A DNA stretch of 63,499 nt from Mycobacterium gordonae. GTDB lineage: Bacteria; Actinomycetota; Actinomycetes; Mycobacteriales; Mycobacteriaceae. The position numbers and the translations under genes were made by a program. Position 1 is the first letter of the stretch, and the number at the start of each line of letters is the position of its first letter. Of this stretch, positions 17,555 through 26,709 are shown in pieces. The notes beneath the pieces were generated by a model, which was given only the letters and a program-made list of their open reading frames with translations, searched no databases and was not told the DNA's origin. Where the stretch lies: the NCBI RefSeq assembly GCF_001417955.2, contig NZ_LKTM01000201.1:1-63499 (forward strand). The letters are read 5' to 3'.

Positions 17555-18922
17555 ATGTCCGCGAGCTGCTCCCTGACGCAGGTGGCCTCCGTCCTGGCCG
17601 ATGCGGTCATCGATGATTCCGAGGCCGGAGTGTTCCGCGTCAATCGCCGAATCTTCACCGATGATGACGTTTTCGAACTGGAGATGAAGCACATCTTCGA
17701 AGGCAACTGGGTTTATCTGGCCCACGACAGTCAGATTCCCAATCCCGGCGACTACTTCACCACCCACATCGGTCGCCAGCCGGTCGTCATCACCCGCGAC
17801 AAGGACGGCCGGCTGCACTGCCTGATCAACGCCTGCGCACATCGTGGCGCGATGATCTGTCGCCGCAAGACCGACAACCGGATGACGCTGACCTGCCCGT
17901 TCCACGGATGGACGTTTCGCAACGACGGGAAGCTGCTCAAGGTCAAGGACCCCGACGAGGCCGGGTATCCGCAGACGTTCAACGTCGGCGGTTCGCACGA
18001 CATGACCAGAGTCGCCCGTTTCGACGATTACCGCGGATTCCTGTTCGCCAGCCTGAATCCCGACGTTATCGGCCTTGCCGAGCATCTGGGTGACGCCGCC
18101 AAGGTGCTCGACATGCTGGTCGACCAGTCCCCCGACGGAGTGGAGGTGCTGCGCGGCTCGTCGACCTATGTCTACGACGGAAATTGGAAGGTGCAGGCCG
18201 AGAACGGAGCCGACGGCTACCACGTGACCGCCACGCATTGGAACTATGCCGCTACCACCACCCGGCGCACCGTCGGACAGTCCACGAACGACACGAAGAC
18301 GCTCGACGCGGGCAGCTGGGGCAAGTCCGGCGGCGGCTACTGGTCGTTTCCGCACGGCCACCTGTGTCTGTGGACCTGGGCAGCCAACCCCGAAGACCGG
18401 CCACTGTGGGACAGACTCGACACGCTCAAGTCCACGTTCGGCGACGCCAAGGGCGAGTTCATGGTCAAGGGCTCACGTAACCTCTGCCTGTATCCGAACG
18501 TGTATGTGATGGACCAGTTTTCAACCCAGATTCGGCATTTCCGCCCGATCGCGCCGGATCGGACCGAGGTGACCATCTACTGCATCGCGCCCAAAGGAGA
18601 GGCCGCGGCCGCGCGGGCGAAACGCATCCGTCAATACGAGGACTTCTTCAACGCGTCGGGCATGGCCACGCCCGATGACCTGGAGGAGTTTCGTTCCTGC
18701 CAGGTGACGTTCCGGGCGCGGGCCGCCAAGTGGAACGACTTGAGTCGTGGTGCGGCGCACCGGCTACCGGGTCCGGACGAGGTAGCCGCGTCCCTCGCCA
18801 TGCACGGCGTCATCTCAGCCGGGATCAAGAACGAAGATGAAGGCCTCTACCCAGTACAGCATGGTTTCTGGCTGGAATCGATGCGCAGAGCCCTGGACAA
18901 GGAACTGGAGCGGTCTCCATGA
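17555..18922 (+). CDS. benA: Benzoate 1,2-dioxygenase large (alpha) subunit
   Basis: 455 residues from [10 protein letters not shown]; an ATG at 17543 adds four residues. The Rieske [2Fe-2S] ligands are C94, H96, C114 and H117. The catalytic-iron region follows, with D220, H223 and H228 in [15 protein letters not shown]. Length and gene order A-B-C-D match benzoate or toluate dioxygenases, which form the cis-1,2-dihydrodiol of the substrate. Anthranilate dioxygenase is close, so substrate preference among benzoate-like acids is inferred from linkage to benD and catABC. The benB start overlaps its stop. Confidence 0.92.
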   Translation: MSASCSLTQVASVLADAVIDDSEAGVFRVNRRIFTDDDVFELEMKHIFEGNWVYLAHDSQIPNPGDYFTTHIGRQPVVITRDKDGRLHCLINACAHRGAMICRRKTDNRMTLTCPFHGWTFRNDGKLLKVKDPDEAGYPQTFNVGGSHDMTRVARFDDYRGFLFASLNPDVIGLAEHLGDAAKVLDMLVDQSPDGVEVLRGSSTYVYDGNWKVQAENGADGYHVTATHWNYAATTTRRTVGQSTNDTKTLDAGSWGKSGGGYWSFPHGHLCLWTWAANPEDRPLWDRLDTLKSTFGDAKGEFMVKGSRNLCLYPNVYVMDQFSTQIRHFRPIAPDRTEVTIYCIAPKGEAAAARAKRIRQYEDFFNASGMATPDDLEEFRSCQVTFRARAAKWNDLSRGAAHRLPGPDEVAASLAMHGVISAGIKNEDEGLYPVQHGFWLESMRRALDKELERSP

Positions 18923-19443
18923 CTACAGCGAGTCCCACAGCGGCGGCGTCCACGCTGATCACGCAGAATGCCATCGAGCAGTTCCTCTACCGCGAGGCTC
19001 GCTATCTCGATGACCGCGAATTCGAGAATTGGCTGGACTGCTACGCCGAGGACGTCGTGTACTGGATGCCCGCCTGGACGGACGACGATCAACTGGTGGA
19101 CGATCCGCAACGGGACATCTCGCTGATCTACTACCCGAACAAGGGGGGGCTGGCCGACCGGGTGTTCCGCATCCGCACCGAGCGGTCGTCGGCCACGTCG
19201 ATACCTGAACCACGAACCAGTCACAACATCACCAACGTGGAAGTCATCGAGCGTCGGGGACAGCTGGTCGATGTCCGATTCAATTGGCACACCATGTATT
19301 TCCGCTACCAGACAGTGGACGCCTACTACGGCACATCCTTCTGCTCTATCGACTTCTCCGGAGCGAACCCGGTCATTCGGCGCAAGACGGTGGTGCTGAA
19401 AAACGACTACATCCACCACGTGGTGGACATCTACCACGTGTGA
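18919..19443 (+). CDS. benB: Benzoate 1,2-dioxygenase small (beta) subunit
   Basis: 174 residues, ATG at 18919 overlapping the benA stop. The N-terminal [20 protein letters not shown] and [15 protein letters not shown] are the conserved start of ring-hydroxylating beta subunits, which have an NTF2-like fold. It forms the alpha3beta3 oxygenase with BenA and is structural rather than catalytic. It ends one base before the first possible benC start. Confidence 0.93.
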   Translation: MTTASPTAAASTLITQNAIEQFLYREARYLDDREFENWLDCYAEDVVYWMPAWTDDDQLVDDPQRDISLIYYPNKGGLADRVFRIRTERSSATSIPEPRTSHNITNVEVIERRGQLVDVRFNWHTMYFRYQTVDAYYGTSFCSIDFSGANPVIRRKTVVLKNDYIHHVVDIYHV

Positions 19444-19444
19444 G

Positions 19445-20578
19445 GTGACTGCCGTGTCAGCACCCGCCTTTTCGGTGGCGCTCTCATTCGAGGACGGTGT
19501 CACCCGGTTCATTACCTGCCGAACCGATCAGACGGTGGCTGACGCGTCCTACCAGCAGCGGATAAACATTCCACTCGACTGCCGCGACGGTGCCTGCGGG
19601 ACCTGTAAAGCGTTGTGCACCAACGGCAGCTATGACGGCGGCAACTACCTCGACGACGCGCTGTCCCGCGCTGAGGCCGCCGCGGGCTACGTCCTGCCGT
19701 GCCAGACGCGGCCCCGCTCCGACCTCGTCATGCTGATTGCGGGCACCTCCGAGTCCGCGAGGACGAAGGCCGCCACCTACGCCGGCACCCTGAGCCGGCT
19801 GGAACCGCTGTCCGCCACCACGGTCAAACTCGGCATCGACCTACCCAACCGCAACGAACTGGAGTTCCTGCCGGGTCAGTACGTGAACATCGCCGTACCG
19901 GGAACCGATCAGGTGCGGTCGTATTCTTTCAGCAACTCCCTCCGGGCAACTCGACTCACGTTCCTGATCAAGCTGACCCCGGGCGGAGCGATGTCGCAGT
20001 ACCTGACGCACCGCGCCGCTGTCGGTGACCGCATCTGCTTCACCGGCCCACACGGCTGCTTCTTTCTGCGGGAGGACGACCGCCCGTTGCTGCTGCTCGC
20101 CGGCGGCACCGGCCTGGCGCCGATCCTGGCGATGTTGCGCACCATGGGCGCCACCGGCGACGCGCGCAGAACACATCTCATCTACGGCGTCAGCACCGAC
20201 GACGACCTCGTCTGCCTGGACGAGATCGGCGAAATCGTCTCGGCGTTAACGACGTTCACGTGGGACTACTGCGTCTACGATCCGGCCAGCACCGCACCGA
20301 ACAGAGGACCCGACCGCGGCGTCGTAACCAGTCTGATTGCGCCCCAACACCTCAACCGCGGCGACGTCGACATCTACCTCTGTGGTCCCCCGCCGATGGT
20401 GGATGCGGTGCGCGCATATGTCACGAGCGCGCACGGCGCACCACCGGACTTCTATTACGAGAAGTTCACGCCTGCGCTGCCACCGTCCAGTGCACTCGAC
20501 CGCGACGATCCGCACCTGTACGAGTCGGGTGCCCGGTGCATCGTCGGTCAATTGGTGTTCCAGCCGAGGCAGCCGTGA
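19445..20578 (+). CDS. benC: Benzoate dioxygenase reductase
   Basis: 377 residues from GTG 19445; GTG 19454 is an alternative. The N-terminal plant-type [2Fe-2S] domain has C46, C51, C54 and C86 (CRDGACGTC then YVLPC). The ferredoxin-NADP reductase domain follows with RSYSFSN for FAD, LLAGGTGLAPILAM for NADH and CGPPPM near the end. It moves electrons from NADH to the BenAB Rieske centre. The same architecture forms the first 340 residues of the fusion oxygenase at 30134-32647. Confidence 0.93.
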   Translation: MTAVSAPAFSVALSFEDGVTRFITCRTDQTVADASYQQRINIPLDCRDGACGTCKALCTNGSYDGGNYLDDALSRAEAAAGYVLPCQTRPRSDLVMLIAGTSESARTKAATYAGTLSRLEPLSATTVKLGIDLPNRNELEFLPGQYVNIAVPGTDQVRSYSFSNSLRATRLTFLIKLTPGGAMSQYLTHRAAVGDRICFTGPHGCFFLREDDRPLLLLAGGTGLAPILAMLRTMGATGDARRTHLIYGVSTDDDLVCLDEIGEIVSALTTFTWDYCVYDPASTAPNRGPDRGVVTSLIAPQHLNRGDVDIYLCGPPPMVDAVRAYVTSAHGAPPDFYYEKFTPALPPSSALDRDDPHLYESGARCIVGQLVFQPRQP

Positions 20579-21378
20579 GCCACCAGTCGTTCATCACCCC
20601 TGGCCGCTTTGCCGGCAAGGTCGTCGTCGTCACCGGCGCGGCGCAAGGCATCGGCGAGCGCACGGCCCGGCGCATTCATGCCGAGGGCGGCGCACTCCTG
20701 CTGGCCGATCGGTCCGAATCGGTCAGCGAATTTGCCGACGAGTTGACTGCAGACACCGGCCGGGTGGCATCGGCGACGGTGGACCTCGAGCACTACGACG
20801 GCGCGGAAGCGCTGGTGTGCCAGGCTATTCGGGCCTTCGGCCGGATTGACGTCTTGATCAACAACGTGGGCGGGGCGATCAACTTCAAACCGTTCACCGA
20901 GTTCAGCGCCGCCGAGATCCGTGCCGAGATCGACCGATCGCTGATGACGACGTTGCATGCATGCCGCGCCGTGCTGCCCAGGATGGTCGAGCGCGGGCGC
21001 GGCGTCATCGTCAACGTCTCGTCCGCCGCCACCCGGGGTATCCATCGGATTCCGTATTCGGCCGCCAAGGGCGGAGTCAACGCGCTCACCGCATCATTGG
21101 CTATGGAGTACGCCGACGCGGGTATCCGGGTGGTGGCCACCGCGCCCGGTGGCACGACGGCGCCGCCGCGGCGGATCCCGCGGGGTACGCCGGTGCCGGC
21201 GAACGCCGCCGAGCAAGCCTGGTTCGATGCCCACATCGAGCAGACGATCGCCTCGTCACTGATGAAGCGGTACGCCACTCTGGACGAACAAGCCGCCGCA
21301 ATCTGCTTCGTGGCTTCCGACGAAGCTTCCTACATCACCGGCACAATCCTGCCCGTCGCCGGTGGGGACATCGGCTGA
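20575..21378 (+). CDS. benD: cis-1,2-dihydroxycyclohexadiene carboxylate dehydrogenase
   Basis: 267 residues from a GTG at 20575 overlapping the benC stop (GTGA). Short-chain dehydrogenase: VTGAAQGIGERTARRI cofactor loop, NNVGG, VNVSSAATRGIHRIPYSAAKGG with catalytic Ser, Tyr and Lys, and a C-terminal TGTILPVAGGDIG. In ben operons the D enzyme oxidises and decarboxylates the cis-diol to catechol, which feeds catABC next door. Confidence 0.92.
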   Translation: MSHQSFITPGRFAGKVVVVTGAAQGIGERTARRIHAEGGALLLADRSESVSEFADELTADTGRVASATVDLEHYDGAEALVCQAIRAFGRIDVLINNVGGAINFKPFTEFSAAEIRAEIDRSLMTTLHACRAVLPRMVERGRGVIVNVSSAATRGIHRIPYSAAKGGVNALTASLAMEYADAGIRVVATAPGGTTAPPRRIPRGTPVPANAAEQAWFDAHIEQTIASSLMKRYATLDEQAAAICFVASDEASYITGTILPVAGGDIG

Positions 21379-21424
21379 CCGCCATGACGCCGCAGCCGAG
21401 CTGGGCAGACCGGCAGCACTTACG

Positions 21425-24070
21425 ATGATGGACGTGACCATCGCGCCCGTCGCGTTCGTCGGCCGCGCAAGTGAGTTCGACGATCTGTCCCGGCGCCTGA
21501 CGGCCCGCGGAACCGACGGCCTCGAGGTCATCGCGGTGACGGGTCAGCCGGGCGTCGGCAAGACCGCACTGCTGCGCCGGTTCGCCGAATGCCACCCGGC
21601 CAGCCGGTGGGCCGCCGCGACCTCCTGGGAGAAATCACTGGTCGGGGGTGTGCTGGCCCAGCTTTCGCAGACCCCTGCGCCTCCTGATCCCGTGGCCGCG
21701 GCCGCCCGATTGGCGCGCGAGCTGGCCGGCCGAGGACCGACGCTGCTCGTCATCGATGATGCCCAGCACGCCGACACGCTTTCCCTGCAAGCACTTTCGA
21801 CTCTGACACGACACTACCGCGATCTCCCCCTGCTCATCGTGATGATCAGCGACGGCCGCGCGTCGGCGGCTCAGGACCTGATTTCCGGCGAGCTCCGGCT
21901 GGCGGGGCTACCCCCAGCTGATGTCGCCGAACTGGCGTCCGCTTACGGCCGGAGCCTGCATCCCTCGATGGTCGACCGGCTGACCCGCCACACCGACGGG
22001 AACCCTGGACACGTCCGTGCCCTGCTCGACGAGCTACCTCCGGAGACGTGGGCGAAGCTGGACTCGGACCTCCCCGCACCGAGGCAGGTGACGAGGCGGG
22101 TCGTCGAGCAGTTGAACGAGGCCGAATCCGAGGGGAGGACACTGGCTCTCGCGCTGGCCGTGCTTGACGGGCAGGCCACCCTGGCCGATGCCGCACGGCT
22201 GGCCGACCTCGGTCGGCCTTTCGCCGCGGTGGAAGCGGCAACCCGCGCAGGACTTCTCGCGACCGGCGACCCCCTGCTGCCCCGGTTGCGCGACGGTCTC
22301 ACCCGGGCAGCGGTGCTCGATCTGGCCGGACCGCAAGCGGTCGCCGATGCCCACCAGCGCGCTGCCGGCATTGTCACTGACGCAGCGGCACGGTTGCGAC
22401 ATCGCGTTGCGGCCACACCGCTGCCCGATCCGGTGCTGGCCGATGAGGTCGATGCGCTTGCCCGCGAATGCGGCGCGGACGGCGCCTGGTCGCTGGCCGC
22501 CATCCTGTTCCGCGATGCGAGCCGGCTGACCGCCGACCCGCTGCTACGTGATCGGCGCCTGACTCATTCGGTCGACGCACTGGTGGCCGCCGGGGATTGC
22601 GTCGGCGCCGGCACACTCGTGCCGGCGGTGCAGAGCCTGCGCGAAACCCCGCTGCGTAACCTGGTTTTGGCTTATCTGGCGATCCTACGGGGCAGGGCGA
22701 CCGAGGCCGAGCTGAGACTGCGGCGCGCATGGGACATCGTCGACATCGATCGCGAGCCCGAGACGGCCGCGTTCATCGCCCAGCGACACGTGCTGCACGC
22801 CCTCGTGCACTGTCAGGGTGAGCAGGTGGTGCAGTGGGCCGACCGGGCCGTGCAATTGGCCGGTCGTGATTCTTCCGCGGGAATCGAGGCTGCGGCCATC
22901 CGCGGTCTCGGTCTCCTCGCCGCCGGCCACCCCGAGCGCGCGGTGGCCGCCTACGAGGACCTGCGGACACGGGTTCGCCACGGGGCCCAAGCGCAACGGG
23001 TGGTGATGGGCCGCGGATGGGTGCAGTTGATGTGCGATGACATCGAGGGGGCTCGGTCGAGCCTGGAGAGCGCTGTGGCGTCCGCCCCCCTCGGCGGCTC
23101 GACGCGAATCACCTTGTGGGCGTGCGCATGGTTGGCTCGGGTGCAGTTTGTGATGGGCGAATGGGACAACGCCCTCGGCAGCGTCGAGCAGGGCCGCACG
23201 CTGGCCCGGTCGAGCGGGATCGTGTTGACGACACCGCTGTTGGAGTGGACGGCCGGCCAGATCGCCGCCTTGCGCGGGGATTGGGTGGCGGCCGAGTCTG
23301 CGGCGTGTGCCGCCTCAGCGAACAGCGGCGAGTACGAGATGATGCGTATCCCGACGTTGCTGCTGCGCGCTCAGATCGCGGAGGTGCAGACCGATTACGC
23401 CACTGCCCGTCGGGTGCTCGAGCCGCTGAATCAGATCGCTGCGGGTACGTCACTCCTGGAGCCGGGTTACTGGCCGTGGGCCGACGCGATGGGAAACGCC
23501 TTGGTGCTCAACGGTGAACTCGAGGCCGCCGACGCTTTCTTGCGGCCCCATGAACAGCGCGCGCGGGCGCGCAAGCATCGCAGCGCGCAGGCCCGCCTGG
23601 GTTGTGCGCGGGGCCGGTTGCTCGGTGCGCTCGGCGACATCGCCGGAGCCCGAGCGGTTTTCGAGGAATCTCTGACACTGCTCGACGGGTTGGGGTTGCG
23701 CTACGACGCCGCGCGGCTGAATATGGCCTATGGTCAGACGCTTCGGCGAGCCGGTAAGCGCCGCGCCGCGGACGCTGTGATCGGCACCGCGCGTGAGCTC
23801 TATGCCGCGCTGGGCGCCGTCATCGACGTCGCTCGGTGCGATCGCGAACTGAAGGCCGGCGGACTTCATCAATCTCGTGACATGCGAGACAGCGCCGAAC
23901 TGACTCCGCAGGAGGAGGCGGTGGCAGTGCTCGTGGCCAAGGGATTGTCGAATCGTGAAGTGGCTGCCGAGTTATACGTGTCCCCCAAGACCGTCCAGTA
24001 CCACCTGAGCCGTGTCTACGCGAAGCTCGGCGTGCGGTCGAGGGCGGAGTTGGCGGCGCTGCGCCGCTGA
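21425..24070 (+). CDS. LAL-type LuxR regulator with N-terminal ATPase
   Basis: 881 residues from ATG 21425 (ATG 21428 also possible). An AAA-type ATPase lies at the N-terminus (Walker A GQPGVGKT at 40-47, Walker B LLVIDDAQ about residue 115). A long TPR-like helical region makes up the middle. A C-terminal LuxR helix-turn-helix covers about residues 820-881 (LTPQEEAVAVLVAKGLSNRE, SPKTVQYHLSRVYAKLGV). This size and order define the LAL family of large ATP-binding regulators. It follows benD by 46 bases on the same strand, so it is the natural candidate to control the ben and cat genes. Confidence 0.9.
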   Translation: MMDVTIAPVAFVGRASEFDDLSRRLTARGTDGLEVIAVTGQPGVGKTALLRRFAECHPASRWAAATSWEKSLVGGVLAQLSQTPAPPDPVAAAARLARELAGRGPTLLVIDDAQHADTLSLQALSTLTRHYRDLPLLIVMISDGRASAAQDLISGELRLAGLPPADVAELASAYGRSLHPSMVDRLTRHTDGNPGHVRALLDELPPETWAKLDSDLPAPRQVTRRVVEQLNEAESEGRTLALALAVLDGQATLADAARLADLGRPFAAVEAATRAGLLATGDPLLPRLRDGLTRAAVLDLAGPQAVADAHQRAAGIVTDAAARLRHRVAATPLPDPVLADEVDALARECGADGAWSLAAILFRDASRLTADPLLRDRRLTHSVDALVAAGDCVGAGTLVPAVQSLRETPLRNLVLAYLAILRGRATEAELRLRRAWDIVDIDREPETAAFIAQRHVLHALVHCQGEQVVQWADRAVQLAGRDSSAGIEAAAIRGLGLLAAGHPERAVAAYEDLRTRVRHGAQAQRVVMGRGWVQLMCDDIEGARSSLESAVASAPLGGSTRITLWACAWLARVQFVMGEWDNALGSVEQGRTLARSSGIVLTTPLLEWTAGQIAALRGDWVAAESAACAASANSGEYEMMRIPTLLLRAQIAEVQTDYATARRVLEPLNQIAAGTSLLEPGYWPWADAMGNALVLNGELEAADAFLRPHEQRARARKHRSAQARLGCARGRLLGALGDIAGARAVFEESLTLLDGLGLRYDAARLNMAYGQTLRRAGKRRAADAVIGTARELYAALGAVIDVARCDRELKAGGLHQSRDMRDSAELTPQEEAVAVLVAKGLSNREVAAELYVSPKTVQYHLSRVYAKLGVRSRAELAALRR

Positions 24071-24073
24071 GGG

Positions 24074-24844
24074 TCACGGGCGTTGGAGGTGGGCGACGAT
24101 CGCTGTGGTGACCTCAGCGGGTCGTTCGGCGTTGGCCAGATGTGCGGCGTGATCGACGACCAGTAGTTCCGAGTCCCTGACACCGGCGACGATCTCTTGG
24201 AGCCTGGCGGGCGGGGTGGCCGGGTCGTCGGCGCCGGCGACGGCCAGCGTCGGTGCAACGACGCTCGACAATGTCGCCCGCAGGTCGACCGCGGCGATCG
24301 CCTCGCAGCAGGCCGCATACCCTTCGGCAGGCGTTGCCGCGACCATACTTTCGTGCGCGGCAGCGACCTCGGGGTGGGCTCGCAGATAGTCGCCGGTGAA
24401 CCACCGCGCCACCACCGAGGGCGCCACCGCGGCAGTCCCCCGCGCGCGCACCAGGGCCGCTCGCTGCGTCCATGCGCCGGCGGGCGCAAGCTGCACCGCG
24501 GTGCACAGCACGACGATTCGGTTGACCCGATCAGGGTTTCGCGCCGCCAGATTCAGCGCGGTCATGCCGCCGAGCGACAAGCCGACGACATGGGCGCGTT
24601 CGATGCGGAAGCGATCGAGCAGCGCGACGACGTCGTCGGTCAGGGCTTCGATGTCATAGGGGCCGTCGGGCACCGGCGAGGCACCGTGGCCGCGGGTGTC
24701 GTACCGCAACACCCGAAAGTGGCGTTCGAGGGTGCCGATCTGGGCGTCCCACATGCGGTGTGTCGATCCCAACGAGTTCGACAGCACCACGACGGGACCG
24801 TCGCGGCGTCCGCTGTCGATAGCGTGCACCTCGACCGAACTCAT
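24074..24844 (-). CDS. pcaD: 3-oxoadipate enol-lactonase
   Basis: 256 residues starting MSSVEVHAIDSGRRDGP at 24844. Alpha/beta hydrolase with nucleophile S90 in GLSLGG, an acid in VAGADDPATPP and His in HAAHLANAERP. LSNSLGSTHRMWD near the N-terminus is typical of PcaD. It hydrolyses the CatC product to 3-oxoadipate, completing the four steps after catechol. There is no fused PcaC domain. It is convergent with the LAL gene (3-base gap). Its own start overlaps the stop of a ten-codon leader frame. Confidence 0.9.
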   Translation of the reverse strand: MSSVEVHAIDSGRRDGPVVVLSNSLGSTHRMWDAQIGTLERHFRVLRYDTRGHGASPVPDGPYDIEALTDDVVALLDRFRIERAHVVGLSLGGMTALNLAARNPDRVNRIVVLCTAVQLAPAGAWTQRAALVRARGTAAVAPSVVARWFTGDYLRAHPEVAAAHESMVAATPAEGYAACCEAIAAVDLRATLSSVVAPTLAVAGADDPATPPARLQEIVAGVRDSELLVVDHAAHLANAERPAEVTTAIVAHLQRP

Positions 24845-24873
24845 CCGCGACCTGCACCCATCAGTATGTCCAT
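24841..24873 (-). other. Ten-codon leader frame overlapping the pcaD start
   Basis: An ATG inside the conserved second box (ATGGACAT) opens a frame encoding MDILMGAGRG. Its TGA overlaps the pcaD ATG as ATGA, the arrangement used for translational coupling throughout this window. It may be a translated leader or a chance result of the box sequence. There is no clear ribosome site in front of it. Confidence 0.25.
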
Positions 24874-24957
24874 GAACGATATGTAACACGAAGCCCTTGC
24901 TGGCAGCCAAACAGCATCTAATAGCCGATTTTCCCTCAATGATGTATTTTAACAATT
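24862..24957 (-). promoter_or_regulatory. Two-box regulatory element upstream of pcaD
   Basis: On the minus strand, ATACATCAT (24947-24939) is identical in sequence and register to the mce3 copy, and ACATATCGTTC then ATGGACATACTG (24884-24862) matches the second box at 17 of 23 positions. The TACTAGC part of the first box is not conserved here. The element lies between pcaD and the divergent epoxide-hydrolase gene that precedes the Mce3R-type repressor, so it could act on both sides. Confidence 0.6.
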
Positions 24958-24958
24958 C

Positions 24959-24975
24959 GATCATGTTTGATCATG
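24959..24975. repeat. GATCATG direct repeat
   Basis: GATCATG occurs twice with starts 10 bp apart (24959 and 24969), one helical turn. It flanks the outer end of the pcaD two-box element and lies about 36 bp before the epoxide-hydrolase start. This spacing puts both copies on the same DNA face. Confidence 0.4.
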
Positions 24976-25010
24976 GTGTACGCTGCGCAACCCGAGGAGG
25001 GGCGATTCGG

Positions 25011-25403
25011 ATGACCGACACCAAAGAAGCCAGCGAGCAAGTCGTCCGCGATTTCCTCGGATCCTGGGAGGCGCGCAGCCTCGACACTATCTGCAGTGGT
25101 TTCGCCGACGACGCGGTCTATCACAATGTGCCGGTCGCGCCGATCGAGGGCATTGCCGGGATTCGCGGGATCTTCGAGGCTTTCCTGGCCGCGTTCTCCG
25201 ATGCCAAGCTCGATATCGTCACGCTGGCAGCTGAGCCCGGGCGAGTGCTCGTTGAGCGCGTCGACTACTTCACCATGAACGACGGCCGCAAAGTGGTGTT
25301 ACCGGTCACCGGCGTGTTCGAGGTGAAGAATGGCAAAATCACGCGCTTCAGCGATTACTTTGACCTCGCGGACTTCGAGGGGCAGAGCGGTATGAAGCTT
25401 TAG
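25011..25403 (+). CDS. Limonene-1,2-epoxide-hydrolase-family enzyme
   Basis: 130 residues from an ATG at 25011 with GAGGAGGGG upstream. The LEH active-site set is intact: Y37 and N39 in YHNVP, R83 and D85 in ERVDYF, and D115 in FSDYFD. These match the water-activating Tyr/Asn/Asp and the Asp-Arg-Asp triad of limonene epoxide hydrolase; mycobacterial EphG belongs here. It opens epoxides to diols without a covalent intermediate. It precedes the tandem-TetR repressor by 34 bases on the same strand, so the two may be co-transcribed. Confidence 0.87.
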   Translation: MTDTKEASEQVVRDFLGSWEARSLDTICSGFADDAVYHNVPVAPIEGIAGIRGIFEAFLAAFSDAKLDIVTLAAEPGRVLVERVDYFTMNDGRKVVLPVTGVFEVKNGKITRFSDYFDLADFEGQSGMKL

Positions 25404-25437
25404 ACCGTGTTCGGCAGGATGTTCGGCTCCGGATCGC

Positions 25438-26652
25438 ATGAAGGGGGGCGAGTTGACGGAGACATCGCTTCAACCCGTTAAGCGCAGACCAAAGGACCGA
25501 AAGCAGCAGATCCTCGAACAGGCCGTCGGGCTCTTCATCGAGCGTGGCTTCCACTCCGTCAAGCTGGAGGACATCGCCGAGGCCGCCGGGGTCACCGCCC
25601 GTGCGTTGTATCGCCACTACGACAACAAGCAGGCACTGCTCGCTGAGGTGATCCGAACCGGGCAGGATCAGTACCAGAGTGCGCGTCGCCTCACCGATGG
25701 GCAGGCCGGGCCGGAACCTCAGCCGTTGCATGTCGAACTGCCCAACCTCATCGCGGCGGCCGTCGAGTCCCGCTCCTTGATGGTCCTGTGGCAGCGTGAG
25801 GCGCGCTATCTCAACGAGAACGATCGCGCGGAGGTCCGGCGCCGCATCAACGCGATCGTCGCGGGCATCCGGGACAATGTTGTCCTGGAGGTGCCTGGTC
25901 TTGGCCCGCAGCATGCGGAACTGCGCGCGTGGGCGGTGTCGAGCACGCTGACCGGGTTAGGTGGGCACAATCTCACCCTGCCAGCCGACGAACTCGAAAG
26001 GTGCCTCTCCCAAGCGTCGCTGGCCGCGGCGCGGACCCCTCCGGTGAGCGAGCTACGGCCGCTCGACCCCGCCACCGACGACGACGGCGACGTGCTCTTC
26101 TCGCGCTACGAAACACTGCTGGCAACCGGTGCCCGCCTGTTCCGTGCGAAGGGCTACCCGGCCGTCAGCACCAGTGAGATCGGCAAGGGCGCGGGCATCG
26201 CAGGTCCCGGGTTGTACCGTTCGTTCTCCTCCAAGCAGGCCATCCTGGACGCGCTGCTGCGCCGCCTCGACGAATGGCGCAGCCTGGAATGTGTCCGGGC
26301 GATCCGTGCGAATCACGATGCGGCGCAACGGTTACGCGGTCTCGTCGAGGGACACGTCCGGCTCAGCCTGGATGCGCCTGACTTGGTGGCCGTCTGCGTG
26401 ACCGAACTGTCGCACGCCTCCGGCGAAGTTCGCGACGGCTACCTACGGAACAAGGCCGACCGCGAGTCGGTCTGGACGGACCTGATCATCGCGCTGAATC
26501 CGAAGACGACGATCGTCGAAGCGCGCCTGCTGATCGCCGCCGCGGTCACCCTCATCGAAGACGTTGCCCGCACCTGGCATCTGACCCGTTATTCCGGGGT
26601 TGCCGACGAGATCACCGCGCTCGCACTGGCGATTCTGACCAGCCGGTCCTGA
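25438..26652 (+). CDS. mce3R: Tandem-TetR repressor, Mce3R type
   Basis: 404 residues, twice the usual TetR length. The first TetR helix-turn-helix spans about residues 22-68 ([20 protein letters not shown]). The second, divergent one spans about 226-270 ([20 protein letters not shown]). Each is followed by a ligand-domain-sized helical region. Mce3R of M. tuberculosis (Rv1963c) has this architecture and length and represses mce3 and the Rv1933c-Rv1941 genes, all present here. The two unlike DNA-binding domains in one chain predict asymmetric operators. GTG/ATG choices nearby make the exact start uncertain by a few codons. Confidence 0.88.
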   Translation: MKGGELTETSLQPVKRRPKDRKQQILEQAVGLFIERGFHSVKLEDIAEAAGVTARALYRHYDNKQALLAEVIRTGQDQYQSARRLTDGQAGPEPQPLHVELPNLIAAAVESRSLMVLWQREARYLNENDRAEVRRRINAIVAGIRDNVVLEVPGLGPQHAELRAWAVSSTLTGLGGHNLTLPADELERCLSQASLAAARTPPVSELRPLDPATDDDGDVLFSRYETLLATGARLFRAKGYPAVSTSEIGKGAGIAGPGLYRSFSSKQAILDALLRRLDEWRSLECVRAIRANHDAAQRLRGLVEGHVRLSLDAPDLVAVCVTELSHASGEVRDGYLRNKADRESVWTDLIIALNPKTTIVEARLLIAAAVTLIEDVARTWHLTRYSGVADEITALALAILTSRS

Positions 26653-26658
26653 GCTTTG

Positions 26659-26703
26659 GTGGCGACCCGCAGCGCCCGGCTACGCCGCGCTCGCGATCGC
26701 CAC
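26659..26703. terminator. Candidate bidirectional hairpin between mce3R and SDR
   Basis: Between convergent stops, GTGGCGA (26659-26665) pairs with TCGCCAC (26697-26703), and inside it AGCGC (26671-26675) pairs with GCGCT (26687-26691). There is no U-tract, as is common for mycobacterial terminators. Its position, six bases past one stop and just before the other, supports a shared terminator role. Confidence 0.45.
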
Positions 26704-26709
26704 GGAGCT

